This document shows positions 31,861 to 42,272 of a DNA stretch of 64,000 bases, piece after piece (position 1 is the first letter of the stretch; every line of letters begins with the position of its first letter). Location: the NCBI RefSeq assembly GCF_014697575.1, contig NZ_JACJSC010000018.1, positions 59,650 to 123,649 of the forward strand. Reading direction: 5' to 3'. This stretch comes from Planktothrix sp. FACHB-1365 (GTDB taxonomy: Bacteria > Cyanobacteriota > Cyanobacteriia > Cyanobacteriales > Microcoleaceae). Below the pieces are notes generated by a model. It saw nothing but the letters and a program-made list of their open reading frames with translations. It did no database searches and was not told where the DNA came from. The translations under genes and the position numbers were made by a program.

Positions 31861-33567
31861 ATGATTGGTAAACAAATCATCGGTAAAAACTTCACCAAAC
31901 TGCTCAATTACCTCTTTTCTAAAGAAGGTGCTTCTTTAATTGGAAGCAATATGATGGGAAAAACACCGCAGGAATTAGCTGTGGAGTTTCGCTCTTTTCT
32001 TTATTTGAACAATCGAGTGCAAAAACCCGTTTATCATGCTGCTTTAAGTGTTCCCCAGAGTGAAGCTTTATCCGATGCTCAATGGCTTGATATTGGTTTA
32101 GATTACCTTAAAGGAATGGGATTTGATCAAAATCAATTTGCAATCTTTCGCCATACAGATTGTGATCATGATCATATTCATATTGCCGCAAGTCGGATTA
32201 AATTAAATAGTAAAGGAACTTGCGTCTCGGATAGTTGGAACTATCGACGCAGCGAGAAATTAATTGAACAATTAGAAGAAAAATATGGGTTAACACCCAC
32301 TGTCCGCAGTTGGGAAAAAGAACGTCGTTCTCCCACCACAGGCGAATGTAGACAATTAGCTAGAACTGGAGAAACTAGCATACGCGAACAACTACAAACC
32401 GTTCTTGATCAAGCTACAATTGATCAACCTGAAATGATGGTTTTGGTTGACCGACTGACACAGCAAGGAATTAGCGTTAGAATTAAACCAACACCTACAA
32501 AAGAATTAGGAATTAGTTATAAGTTGGGTGATGTTGCTTTTAGTGGCACTCATTTAGGGAAAGCTTACACCTTCAAAGGACTTCAAAAATATCGAGGAGT
32601 TAGCTATTATTCTAATTTAGATTCAGAAGAAATTGAAGAACTTTTTAGGGGTTCTGATAATAGCCAAGATTCTCAATATGTTGACTTAAAAGATACCGGT
32701 TTTAATGACTTATTTAATCCAAAAACTAATCCAGATAATTTAGCTCTATCCAATTGGACTGATGAGAATCCAGTTAATCAAGCTGTAGAGTATCTCGACA
32801 ATAATAACTTTAACTTAATAAAATCAGACTCTATCGATGATCCTTCAATTCAACCTCCTGAAACAATTCAACCTCCTGAAATAATTCAACCTAATGAAAC
32901 TTTAGAAAATCAGCAGCAGAATTTAACATCATCTTGGCAACTTTTACGAGAAAGATTCATAGAAAATACCAGTTTACCTTCTGAATTGATAGATTTGTTA
33001 CACCACAAGGGATGGATTAATGCAGATGAACACAACCGTGCTGTATTTACCCTCCGCACATTGGCTGGAGAGGACACGGGAACTTGTACTTTAGAGTCTA
33101 ATGGAAAATTTTCCATTAACTCTGATGTGAAAATGCCGTTGGCCAAGACTGAGGATGACGAAACAGGCATTTTCTGGATAGCGACTCAACATAATATTGA
33201 ACGAGTTATTATTACCAGTGATCCGATAGAAACCTTATCAGCGATCGCTTTAAACCCTGATTTTAATATTAGACCAACGCTATACTTAAGCCTGGATGGT
33301 ATATCTTCATTACCCACAGATTTTTTAATAGATATTCCCACTATAGTCATTGGCTTGAAAGGGGATAAATTTGGAGAAAAACTCTCTCAAGAAATTATTG
33401 AGGCTTTACCCCAAGCTCAACGAATTAATCCAGGTATTGAAGGCTGGAACCAAATTTTAATCAATTCAGACCAAGAAATAGAAAAATTATTACCTGAAAT
33501 CGATCAAACTCAGAATCTAGTACAGCAAGAATTAGAGCAATGGACTCAAGGTATTAACTTAAACTAA
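31861..33567 (+). CDS. Relaxase/mobilisation nuclease
   Basis: The N-terminal domain resembles MobP/VirD2-type relaxases: a likely catalytic Tyr17 in LLNYLFSKEG, and the metal-binding motif HTDCDHDHIHI with His98, His103, His105 and His107. After a Pro/Gln-rich linker with PPE repeats (about 325-345), the C-terminal part (about 365-565) has the look of a TOPRIM-like domain. The protein would nick the transfer origin and stay attached to the 5' end. The gene contains one palindrome TGGAAAATTTTCCA. Confidence 0.85.
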   Translation: MIGKQIIGKNFTKLLNYLFSKEGASLIGSNMMGKTPQELAVEFRSFLYLNNRVQKPVYHAALSVPQSEALSDAQWLDIGLDYLKGMGFDQNQFAIFRHTDCDHDHIHIAASRIKLNSKGTCVSDSWNYRRSEKLIEQLEEKYGLTPTVRSWEKERRSPTTGECRQLARTGETSIREQLQTVLDQATIDQPEMMVLVDRLTQQGISVRIKPTPTKELGISYKLGDVAFSGTHLGKAYTFKGLQKYRGVSYYSNLDSEEIEELFRGSDNSQDSQYVDLKDTGFNDLFNPKTNPDNLALSNWTDENPVNQAVEYLDNNNFNLIKSDSIDDPSIQPPETIQPPEIIQPNETLENQQQNLTSSWQLLRERFIENTSLPSELIDLLHHKGWINADEHNRAVFTLRTLAGEDTGTCTLESNGKFSINSDVKMPLAKTEDDETGIFWIATQHNIERVIITSDPIETLSAIALNPDFNIRPTLYLSLDGISSLPTDFLIDIPTIVIGLKGDKFGEKLSQEIIEALPQAQRINPGIEGWNQILINSDQEIEKLLPEIDQTQNLVQQELEQWTQGINLN

Positions 33568-34277
33568 TAAAATATAAACTATTTTGAATTTTAATAAAGT
33601 TTTTCTATTTTAGGATTATTTTTTTATTTTAAACTGAGTTTAGAATAAAGGGATATCTCAGAGGAGATAATCAAAAATCTTCTTTTAGATAGAGTACATT
33701 AAAAACATATTTTTATCTAAAAATATTATTGTAAAACCTTAAAAAATAGCAAAAGTTCTCATTGATGCCAGAAATTGTGTCCGCTTTCAAAGATTTATAG
33801 TATATTGGTAAAAAGAATTCACTATTTGTCAAAGCTTATGGCCAGTTCTACTAGGGTTTCATCTGAACTTAATGTCATTCTTGACCTATTCAAGGCATCA
33901 ACCGGGAAGTCTAACTCACGACCGTTCGGTAGTTGTATGGTCAATCGGCTGGGTCGATTCTGTGATCAAAACAAAACCGTGTAACTGCTACAACAACTAC
34001 ACGGCCAGTTTTTAACTATTTTCAGAAAAAAACCCAACCTAAAACCTAATCTCTAACAAGCTGTATTAGTTTTGTAGGCTTTTCCAGCAAGTTAACCGAA
34101 GGCAAAGGTTTGGGACGTTCATCACCCAAGAAGGGTGCATTAAAAAACCTTAATTATGATTATATACCCTAACACCCCTCAACCGCAACAAAACTCCACA
34201 AAAAATTATCCCTGTCCAATTCATCAACGGGATAAAGCACTCATCTCCCTCAATACAACAACCGGAGGTGAAGGCTA
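33568..34277. other. AT-rich region before the replication gene
   Basis: About 700 bp lie between the relaxase and CyRepA1-type genes. There is an inverted repeat CCGTGTA/TACACGG at 33977-34004 followed by T residues and a small stem CACCC/GGGTG at 34123-34137. A short frame from an ATG at 33838 to 33984 (48 codons) has no ribosome site and is doubtful. An origin of replication or transfer could be here, but no iteron array is visible. Confidence 0.4.
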
Positions 34278-37200
34278 ATGGCTAAAGGTTATTACGTCAA
34301 TCGCCTTAATCCCTGTCCCGTCTGTGGAAAAGATCACGGATGCCAGATTTTGTCCGATGTCGCTGTCCTCTGTCTGCGAACCGATAAAAATAATGTTCCC
34401 TCTGGCTGGGTTTGGAAAAAGGAACTCAAAGGCGGCATGGGTTCCCTGGTCGTCGCTTCTACCTCCCAAACCGAACAAGAGCGCCAACAACAACGAGAAC
34501 AATGGAAACAGCAACGAGAAGAACGGAAACAACAGAAGAGAAAGCGCCAAGCAACCGCTTTAACCGATGAACAACGAGACAAAGAAGCTCGAAAACTCCT
34601 CAAACAACTGGGATTAAGTACCCGTCACCGTCAATCTTTACTCAATCGCGGGTTAACAGATGCGGATATTGAAGCAATTGGCTTTAAATCGGTCGAACGC
34701 TATCAACATTTAATGATTCCTGTTAATCCTAATTTTCCAGGTATCAGTGTCGATGGACTAACCTTACAAATTAAAAATGATGGATTTCTCATTCCTTTAT
34801 TCAGTTTTAGTGGATTAATTATTGGGTTTCAACTCGCATCTGATAATCGGGAGGAGGGGAAATATAAGCACCTGATTCAGCCTCACCTAAAAAACGGAGA
34901 ACTGCCGTTACAATTCTATCCAAGCTGTTCCCAAAATTTAGACATTATTGAAGGAACTCTAAAACCCTTAATTGCTTCACAGCGACATCACTTAACCGTA
35001 GTCGGTGCGGGGGGAGTAAATTGGCATCATTCCCCTGAACAATTGAAAACCATTTTTGAAGAAATTCAGCCAGACAAAATCATCTTAAATCCTGATACTG
35101 CTTCTCTCCTCAATCCCCAAGTTTTGAGGCAATATCGAGAACTTAATCAGTTTATCAAACGATTAGGATATACCCTTGAAATTAGAGATTGGGGTCAAGG
35201 AAACCAACCTAAATCTCAAGGGTTAGATATTGATGAAATTGATATTCACACCTTTAATCAAGCTACCCTTGTTTCCTTTGAAACTTGGGCCGGAATTCCC
35301 GAACCTGATTCTCATTCTTTAACTCTTTCTCAAACAGAATGGTTTGAACAGTTCAAGCTTCCACAACTGCAACAGGAATTATCTCAAACCCTAAAACAGT
35401 TTTATAGCCACCATCTCCGTAAGCGTAAAAAACATAATCAAACTACAGAATTTGCAGCTAGTTCAATTCTAAAAGCTACCCCCACTCCAACTCCTCCATC
35501 AACGGCAATTGTTCTTTGGAAACCTCAGCTTCTAACTTCTGTACCTTATATCCCAGGACAACTCCCAATGGTTGAGGAATGGCAACAATTAGGACATCCT
35601 CAATTTATTATTCAACAAGGAGAACGATTAACTTTTTATCAAGAAGCCTATGAAAGAGGATATAAGTATCTTAAAGATTCAACTCCTGCTGGACATGGTA
35701 AGTCTCACGATGCTGGATTAATTAACTTAGAAACCTTTGGAATTGAACCTCATCAAACTGAGAATAAAACTCGCATTTTCTACTTATCTCCTGACCATCG
35801 AAACCCCACCAATGCCACCATTGAAGCCAATTATATTGACCTCGAATCGCGCCATAATGGTTTAGTTTATGATTTCAGTCGCCGTACTCCATTAGGCAAG
35901 CCTTACATCATTCGAGCTACAAGTTTAGATCAAAAAAATGGAGCCGTTAATATTCCTTCTAATTGCCCTGAAAATGACACGTTTTTAACGGTTTCTGAAC
36001 TTGGATTACCTGTTTTTGGGGGGAAAGATTCACCGATTTGCCAATCTTGCCCACTACTCAGTCAGGGCTGTCCTTTTCTACTCAATCGTAGGGATACTTT
36101 AAGCTATGAACCTTTAATTCGAGCCGATATTAATTCGATTCCGACTCCTTCAAAAGATGATATTTTAATTATTGAAGAATCCGATAAAAATATCAAGAAC
36201 GCTCATCAAATTACTATTAAAGTTGATGAGATTATCAAAACAGCAGCTAAATTGCAACTTCGAGAAGATGAACGCATTTTCAAGGCATTACGCCCCCTTT
36301 TAATAGCAGTTTATCAAGCGTTAGAAGAAGTTGATCAAGAAAAATATAAATGGGGTATTTATCATCATCAAGTGATGGAATTAATGCCATCTATTGATGA
36401 GCTAAACCAAACAATCTGGGAACTTTATGCAGATGATTGGTTGAAAGCAGATAATGTTTGGGGTACTCCCATCTGGGATTATGAAATCATTGATGGTGAA
36501 GTTACTGCAATTAAAATTAGCGGAACAAATTGGATTGCACCTTCTCTCAATGATTTGAAGAAAGAATGTTATAAAATGTTTGAAAATTATGAAAAATACC
36601 TTAATTCTCTGGAAACCCCTCAACAAAAACAAGCAGCAATTAAAGCAAATATTATTCCAGCTTGGTTGCCTATTTTAATTGATTGTATAACGGGAAATAA
36701 AAGAATTAATTTAAGGATTAATAATGGTAAATTAATGATAACTAAATTGGCTAAACGCCATCGCAATATTATTAAAAATGCAGGTTTTTCGATTGCGTTA
36801 GATGCGACTCAATCTAAAGAAGATTACGCCTTCAGTTTAGGGATTAATCCGAATGAAATTTTAGAAGTAAGAGAAGTTCAACGTTGCACACCCAACTTAC
36901 ATATTCATCTAATTAAAGGCTTAGGAAATTGCGGGAAGCAGCGACGAGAAACCCAACAGCGACGGATCAGAATTGGTATTGAAGCGATCGCAAAAATTCA
37001 CAAAGAACAAGGTCACAATATCGGATTAATTGACCATAAATCCGCCATCGAGCATTATCAAGACTTAGTGGATGATTTGAAATTGGGGTACTGGCATCGG
37101 GATACCAGGGGTTCAAACCAGTTCCTCAATACTCAAAGCCTGATTAGTATTGGTAGACCTGTCCCTAATTTAGGGGGAATTGGGGCTGAATATCACATTT

Positions 37201-37958
37201 TAGGAGGATGGGTTAACTGTCCTGAAAAATTAATCGGGCAATATGGCAAATGGGTCAACCGCAAAATCACCTCAGAACTTATTCAAGACGTTAGCCGACT
37301 TCGCGCCCACCTGCGCCCCAAGGAACAGCTTCACAGTTACTTAGTTGCAGACTTCGATAACCATACCATCAGTCAAATTCGGTTAGCCTTCCCCGGCGCA
37401 ACCGTCACCGTTGAGAAGATTGATGATTATGCCCCTCAAGCGGCTTCTAAAGGTGCTCAAACCGAACGGTGGATTATTGAAGCGCTCTGGCATTCCATTC
37501 AAAGCGGCACCGTCGCCACTATCGACGAAATCGCCTCCTTACTCGGAATTACTAAAAGTGGGATCACCAAGAATCTGAAAGACCGATTGGGTATAGGATT
37601 CAGGCTCCTGAAAAAAAGTTTACTTCTGTTATTAGAAGGTATTAATAGCAAAAGTCAACTTTCTGATCTGCCCGATGATGCCCGATGGATTGCTGAAACT
37701 TATCTCCCCCTCGTTGTCCAATCTCTCGAAAGTGGAGAAATTACACCATCGGATGTGGTTGTTGAAGTTGTCACTTGGGCGCAAAGTTATGGCCGAAGGA
37801 CATTCCGGCGTATTTTAGCGATGGCTTCTGTCCCAACCCTTTGTAAGTTATTGGGTGCTGTGATGTGTCTGTTGCCCAATCCCATCAAAACTGAAATTCA
37901 GAACTATCTTTACAGTCACGCCTTTATAGAAACGCGGCTAGGTGAAGCTATACCGTAA
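34278..37958 (+). CDS. Plasmid replication protein of the CyRepA1 type
   Basis: The 1226-residue protein starts with a zinc-binding region (CPVCGKDHGCQ, then a further Cys pattern near VLCLR) like that of primases, followed by a DUF3854/TOPRIM-like region around ASQRHHLTVVGAGGVNWHHS. A helicase-like region has Walker A TPAGHGKS at about 469-476 and acidic DILIIEESD. The C-terminal quarter contains a helix-turn-helix-like segment (DEIASLLGITKSGITKNL). Together this matches the cyanobacterial CyRepA1 plasmid replication protein. Helicase and primase activities are inferred. Confidence 0.85.
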   Translation: MAKGYYVNRLNPCPVCGKDHGCQILSDVAVLCLRTDKNNVPSGWVWKKELKGGMGSLVVASTSQTEQERQQQREQWKQQREERKQQKRKRQATALTDEQRDKEARKLLKQLGLSTRHRQSLLNRGLTDADIEAIGFKSVERYQHLMIPVNPNFPGISVDGLTLQIKNDGFLIPLFSFSGLIIGFQLASDNREEGKYKHLIQPHLKNGELPLQFYPSCSQNLDIIEGTLKPLIASQRHHLTVVGAGGVNWHHSPEQLKTIFEEIQPDKIILNPDTASLLNPQVLRQYRELNQFIKRLGYTLEIRDWGQGNQPKSQGLDIDEIDIHTFNQATLVSFETWAGIPEPDSHSLTLSQTEWFEQFKLPQLQQELSQTLKQFYSHHLRKRKKHNQTTEFAASSILKATPTPTPPSTAIVLWKPQLLTSVPYIPGQLPMVEEWQQLGHPQFIIQQGERLTFYQEAYERGYKYLKDSTPAGHGKSHDAGLINLETFGIEPHQTENKTRIFYLSPDHRNPTNATIEANYIDLESRHNGLVYDFSRRTPLGKPYIIRATSLDQKNGAVNIPSNCPENDTFLTVSELGLPVFGGKDSPICQSCPLLSQGCPFLLNRRDTLSYEPLIRADINSIPTPSKDDILIIEESDKNIKNAHQITIKVDEIIKTAAKLQLREDERIFKALRPLLIAVYQALEEVDQEKYKWGIYHHQVMELMPSIDELNQTIWELYADDWLKADNVWGTPIWDYEIIDGEVTAIKISGTNWIAPSLNDLKKECYKMFENYEKYLNSLETPQQKQAAIKANIIPAWLPILIDCITGNKRINLRINNGKLMITKLAKRHRNIIKNAGFSIALDATQSKEDYAFSLGINPNEILEVREVQRCTPNLHIHLIKGLGNCGKQRRETQQRRIRIGIEAIAKIHKEQGHNIGLIDHKSAIEHYQDLVDDLKLGYWHRDTRGSNQFLNTQSLISIGRPVPNLGGIGAEYHILGGWVNCPEKLIGQYGKWVNRKITSELIQDVSRLRAHLRPKEQLHSYLVADFDNHTISQIRLAFPGATVTVEKIDDYAPQAASKGAQTERWIIEALWHSIQSGTVATIDEIASLLGITKSGITKNLKDRLGIGFRLLKKSLLLLLEGINSKSQLSDLPDDARWIAETYLPLVVQSLESGEITPSDVVVEVVTWAQSYGRRTFRRILAMASVPTLCKLLGAVMCLLPNPIKTEIQNYLYSHAFIETRLGEAIP

Positions 37959-38105
37959 GGTTTGTGCCGCGTCTGTATTCAGTTACTAAACACTATTAAT
38001 TGTTGACTGTAAAAAATGGGTTTTGACCTAGGCAGCAAACGCTGCATAAGATTAAGAATTTGCCGATTCAATTGATTGATTTTTCAACTAATACAAGGTT
38101 TTAAT

Positions 38106-39401
38106 ATGAGTGAATCAAAACGAAAAAGCTGTATTAAATTTTTACAGACTATCGGGTTTAATCTGGGTTCTAAAATTTGGATTCGAGCTTCATGGAATTA
38201 TCCAGATATTCTTGCACCCTATCGTTGGAAAACTTATCTACGAGGAGACAGAAAATTTTATTGCCAATATATTTTCTGTGGTGAGGTCACTAATTTTGGA
38301 TTCAGTTTAACTCGATGCTGTTACGGTGGAAGAGATCAAAAAGGAAATACAATCTGGCAACCCACAACTAAAATTTATGAAGATGGATTTAAACTAGCAC
38401 AAAATTTGTCTAAAATTGGAGCTACAGTTTGTTTTTACCCAAATCAACCCACCGTTGGGATTAGTAATGCTCATGTCATTAACTGTCACTCCATTTTTTA
38501 TGAGATTGATAATTTATCAGTTTTTTATCAACAACAAGCCATTGAAAATCTTAAGCAAAAAACGGGTTTAACTCCCTCAGCAGTCGTCTACACAGGCGGA
38601 AAATCGCTCCATGTTTATTTTAGAGCGAGTGAACCTTTAACTCCGAAACAATGGTTACTATTAAACCGCAAATTAACGATTATTCAAGCTTCAGATCCAG
38701 CAATTTGTAATTTAGCACGAGCAATGAGATTACCCGGATTATATCGCTGTAAAGTGGTTAATGGAACGTTAAGTTCTCCAGTTCCTATTACGCTTGAGCA
38801 ATGTTTGGGTACTCAATATAGCCCTAAGTTAATCAATAAGTTGCTAAATTCTACTGGTTTATTCCCTTACGGTTTAGAAGAACCACGATGGCGAAAATGG
38901 GTTCAATTCTTCCACAAGCAGCAAGCAGGAGATCCGGTAAATCCAGAGGAGGTGCTTAAGAATAAAATTGAGAATAAATCAGTTATTGATTCTAGGGTTA
39001 ATAGATGCAAATACACCCGCATAAAAGCTTCTTATAAAAGCATAAGTAAAACTCCAAAACTTCTAAAATTAGGCACTCAATTATCAATTCCTCTCTTGAT
39101 CTGTTTAACTCAAGATGATCGAACTCTGATCACCCAAGGCGGTTATCTAGGAAATCGTAATAATTGGGGTTATAAATTAGCTAGAAACTTGCTGGGAACT
39201 GCTAGTTTATTAGATGAACAAGGAAAAAATTATTTCCCGACTCCTTACAAATTGTTTAAGCAGTATAGCAATCGTTGTAATCCTTCGGTTGATGATAACG
39301 AACGAGAGAGAATTTGGAAAAGTGCCTGTTCTAAACCCGCTTATTCTAGTCGTAATTATTATTCGATTTTGGGCAGTATTAAGCAATGGTTAGCTTTATG
39401 A
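38106..39401 (+). CDS. Archaeo-eukaryotic-type primase-like protein
   Basis: The ATG at 38106 is the likely start. The catalytic order fits AEP primases: a weakly acidic strand HSIFYEIDNLSVFY, then GGKSLHVYFRA, then RAMRLPGLYR. The C-terminal region is basic and helical and resembles a PriCT-type accessory. The gene follows the replication protein by about 150 bp and precedes recG, so the three probably form a replication module. Confidence 0.75.
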   Translation: MSESKRKSCIKFLQTIGFNLGSKIWIRASWNYPDILAPYRWKTYLRGDRKFYCQYIFCGEVTNFGFSLTRCCYGGRDQKGNTIWQPTTKIYEDGFKLAQNLSKIGATVCFYPNQPTVGISNAHVINCHSIFYEIDNLSVFYQQQAIENLKQKTGLTPSAVVYTGGKSLHVYFRASEPLTPKQWLLLNRKLTIIQASDPAICNLARAMRLPGLYRCKVVNGTLSSPVPITLEQCLGTQYSPKLINKLLNSTGLFPYGLEEPRWRKWVQFFHKQQAGDPVNPEEVLKNKIENKSVIDSRVNRCKYTRIKASYKSISKTPKLLKLGTQLSIPLLICLTQDDRTLITQGGYLGNRNNWGYKLARNLLGTASLLDEQGKNYFPTPYKLFKQYSNRCNPSVDDNERERIWKSACSKPAYSSRNYYSILGSIKQWLAL

Positions 39402-39433
39402 AACAGAGCAAGATGGGGGTTTTAGTTTTCTTG

Positions 39434-39447
39434 CTGCTAACGCAGCT
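39434..39447 (+). promoter_or_regulatory. 5' UTR hairpin with TAAC loop (recG)
   Basis: GCTGC-TAAC-GCAGC lies 34 bp upstream of recG and shares its centre GCTAACGC with hairpins at 6569, 43431 and 44982. Confidence 0.45.
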
Positions 39448-39481
39448 ACAGAAGTGCTTTTAACACCAATCTTTAAATCCC

Positions 39482-41566
39482 ATGAATCTGCATTTACCCC
39501 TTCATCATTTATTAGGATTAAGCAAAATTAATAGTCGCCTGCTCAAAAAACTGGGGATTAACACTATTTTTGACTTGTTGTTTTACTTTCCTCGTGATTA
39601 TATCAAGTACCAACGAGTCAAAATATCAGAGTTAAAAATTGGCGATTCTGTTACCGTCGTTGGTAAAATAAAGAAACACGAAATTATCAGTCCGCCCAAA
39701 AATCCTCGCTTAACCATTCAGACCCTTATTGTTAGGGATAAAACGGGTAACATTGCCTGTAAACGTTTTTTTAACCATCCCTATTATCAATCTCAACAGT
39801 GGAGAAACGAGCAAAACTTAATTTATATTCATCAAAGCATTATTGCTGTATCAGGAGTTGTTAAAGCGGATTGTTATTACGGCAAAGTTTTAACTTCTCC
39901 TGAAATTCGATTAATTGACCTTGATGAAGCCAGAGATACGAAAAACTCAATTATCCCGATTTATCCATTAACAAAAGGGGTCAGTCATGAAATTATTCAA
40001 GATGCGGTATCCTCAGCTTTAGAAGCTGTCCAACAACTCATTGACCCTTTACCTCCAAATCTCCGACAGAAACCGGGTTTAATGGAATTGCAACAGGCGA
40101 TCGCTTTCATTCACCAACCCCCTAATGAACCTCAACTCGAAGCGGCCCGTCGTCGCCTAACATTTGATGAGTTTTTCTATCTCCAACTTTCCTTCCTTCT
40201 GCGCCGCCATCGATGGTTGGCAAATTCGGCTGTAACTGAGATTACTCCTACTGGCCTACTACTCAAACAGTTTTACTCCCTACTTCCCTTTCCCCTCACC
40301 CAAGCTCAACGTCGGGTTATCAATGAGATTCTCAACGATATGACTTCCAAAACCCCGATGAATCGATTGGTACAAGGGGATGTGGGTTCAGGAAAAACCG
40401 TTGTTGCGGTTGCTGCGATTCTAGTTGCGATTCAGTCTGGCTATCAAACCGCATTAATGGCTCCTACAGAAGTGCTTGCTGAACAACACTATAGGAAAAT
40501 TGTCACCTGGTTTGAACCCTTGGGTGTTTCTGTGCAATTGCTGACAGGTTCTGCTAAAGTTGCCAAGCGCAGAGAAATCCACGCTCAACTGGAGACAGGC
40601 GAACTTTCTTTATTAGTGGGAACTCACGCCTTGTTACAAGAGAAAGTGAACTTCAACAAACTCGGTTTGGTCGTCATCGATGAACAACATCGATTTGGAG
40701 TACAGCAGCGACAAGATTTACTGAACAAAGGCAATAAACCTCACGTCCTGACAATGACTGCTACTCCGATTCCTCGTACTTTAGCACTAACGTTGCACGG
40801 CGATTTAGATGTCAGCCAGATTGACGAATTACCTCCTGGGCGACAGAAAATCCAAACCAAAGTGATTAACCAAGGTACTCCCGCTTATAATTTGATCCGT
40901 CATCAGGTACTTCAAGGTCGCCAAGCCTACATCATTCTGCCTCTGGTAGAAGAATCAGACAAACTAGATTTAAGAGCGGCTGTTGCAGAATATCAGCGAC
41001 TATCAACCCAAATATTCCCTGAATTTAGGGTTGGATTACTGCACGGTCGCATGACATCCGCCGAGAAAGATGAAGCTCTCAGGGCATTTAGTGACAACAC
41101 AACCCAAATTTTGGTTTCTACTACGGTTGTGGAAGTTGGGGTAGATGTTCCCAATGCTACCGTTATCTTAATCGACCATGCCGAGTGCTTTGGTTTAGCT
41201 CAACTGCACCAGTTAAGAGGTCGTGTGGGTCGAGGTTCCCATTGTTCCTATTGTTTGTTGCTCAATACCAGCCAAACCGCACAAGCCAAAGCGCGGCTTC
41301 AAGTCTTAGAAAAATCCAGTGATGGGTTCTTCATCTCAGAGATGGATTTGCGACTGCGGGGGCCAGGTGTTGTGATGGGCTATCGCCAGTCAGGAATTTC
41401 AGAATTTGCACTAGCTAATATACTGGATGATGAAGACTTACTGAATTTAGCCCGTGAAATGGCAATAGCAATTGTCAAAAGCAACCCAAATTTAGAACAG
41501 TATCCCTTAATTGTTGCAGAACTCAAACGACGAAGACTGACAATTTGGGATTGTACCCTTAATTAA
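39482..41566 (+). CDS. recG: RecG-type ATP-dependent DNA helicase
   Basis: The 694-residue protein is of normal RecG size apart from a short N-terminus. An OB-fold wedge domain precedes the motor with GDVGSGKT (motif I), IDEQHRFG (motif II), MTATPIPRTLALT (motif III) and HQLRGRVGRG (motif VI), and the TRG-like end is present. RecG remodels stalled forks and Holliday junctions. A plasmid copy next to the primase and replication genes suggests it assists plasmid replication. Confidence 0.95.
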   Translation: MNLHLPLHHLLGLSKINSRLLKKLGINTIFDLLFYFPRDYIKYQRVKISELKIGDSVTVVGKIKKHEIISPPKNPRLTIQTLIVRDKTGNIACKRFFNHPYYQSQQWRNEQNLIYIHQSIIAVSGVVKADCYYGKVLTSPEIRLIDLDEARDTKNSIIPIYPLTKGVSHEIIQDAVSSALEAVQQLIDPLPPNLRQKPGLMELQQAIAFIHQPPNEPQLEAARRRLTFDEFFYLQLSFLLRRHRWLANSAVTEITPTGLLLKQFYSLLPFPLTQAQRRVINEILNDMTSKTPMNRLVQGDVGSGKTVVAVAAILVAIQSGYQTALMAPTEVLAEQHYRKIVTWFEPLGVSVQLLTGSAKVAKRREIHAQLETGELSLLVGTHALLQEKVNFNKLGLVVIDEQHRFGVQQRQDLLNKGNKPHVLTMTATPIPRTLALTLHGDLDVSQIDELPPGRQKIQTKVINQGTPAYNLIRHQVLQGRQAYIILPLVEESDKLDLRAAVAEYQRLSTQIFPEFRVGLLHGRMTSAEKDEALRAFSDNTTQILVSTTVVEVGVDVPNATVILIDHAECFGLAQLHQLRGRVGRGSHCSYCLLLNTSQTAQAKARLQVLEKSSDGFFISEMDLRLRGPGVVMGYRQSGISEFALANILDDEDLLNLAREMAIAIVKSNPNLEQYPLIVAELKRRRLTIWDCTLN

Positions 41567-41647
41567 TCAGTTAACAGCTATCAGTTTCAATTATTGCGGT
41601 ATTGAACTGATACCTGATAACTGATAATTTTCTATAGGAGTTTTACA

Positions 41648-42259
41648 ATGACTTATACCCTAGAGACACTTTTAACGTTTGAAACATTTCTAGCTCAATA
41701 TGGTGATAATCCCCGCTATGAACTCGCTGACGGAGAATTAGTTGAAATGGAACCAACCGGCCCCCACGAGACTGTCAGTGGTAAACTTGCCACTCAAATC
41801 GGTATTGCTATTACAACAGAAAAACTCCCTTGGTTTATTCCCCGAACTTGTTTAATTCGTCCTTTTACCGATGTCGCAACTGCCCGTCGTCCTGATATTG
41901 TGGTTTTAGATGAAACAGCGCTTTCTAGTGAACCCTTATGGGAAAGAGAACCTGTTATTACCCTAGGACGTTCTATTAAATTAGTGGTAGAAGTTGTGAG
42001 TACAAACTGGGAAACAGATTACGCCCGAAAAGTTGAAGAATATGCTCTTTTTGGAATTCCTGAATATTGGATTGTAGATTATCGGGGTTTAGGGGGTGTC
42101 GCTTTTATTGGTAAACCCAAACAACCAACTGTTACGGTTTGTCAACTAATTGATGAAGATTACACCCAGCAACAATTTCGTCTCGGTGAACCGATTATTT
42201 CTCCTCTGTTCAAAAGTTTGCAACTTCGCTTAGATGATGTTCTTCCTCGTTTTAATTAA
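41648..42259 (+). CDS. Uma2-family putative endonuclease
   Basis: The 203-residue protein has the Uma2 (DUF820) pattern: YELADGELVEMEPTGPHE near the start, RRPDIVVLDE around 80-90, and SIKLVVEVVS around 109-118, which fit a PD-(D/E)xK fold. It is a very common cyanobacterial family with uncertain function. It starts 82 bp after recG. Confidence 0.88.
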   Translation: MTYTLETLLTFETFLAQYGDNPRYELADGELVEMEPTGPHETVSGKLATQIGIAITTEKLPWFIPRTCLIRPFTDVATARRPDIVVLDETALSSEPLWEREPVITLGRSIKLVVEVVSTNWETDYARKVEEYALFGIPEYWIVDYRGLGGVAFIGKPKQPTVTVCQLIDEDYTQQQFRLGEPIISPLFKSLQLRLDDVLPRFN

Positions 42260-42272
42260 ATAAAATTCCATA

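Noticed and set aside
33838..33984. Small ORF of 48 codons before the replication gene
   Set aside because: No ribosome site, composition unlike neighbours and overlap with the hairpin at 33977; kept only as a note in the intergenic entry.
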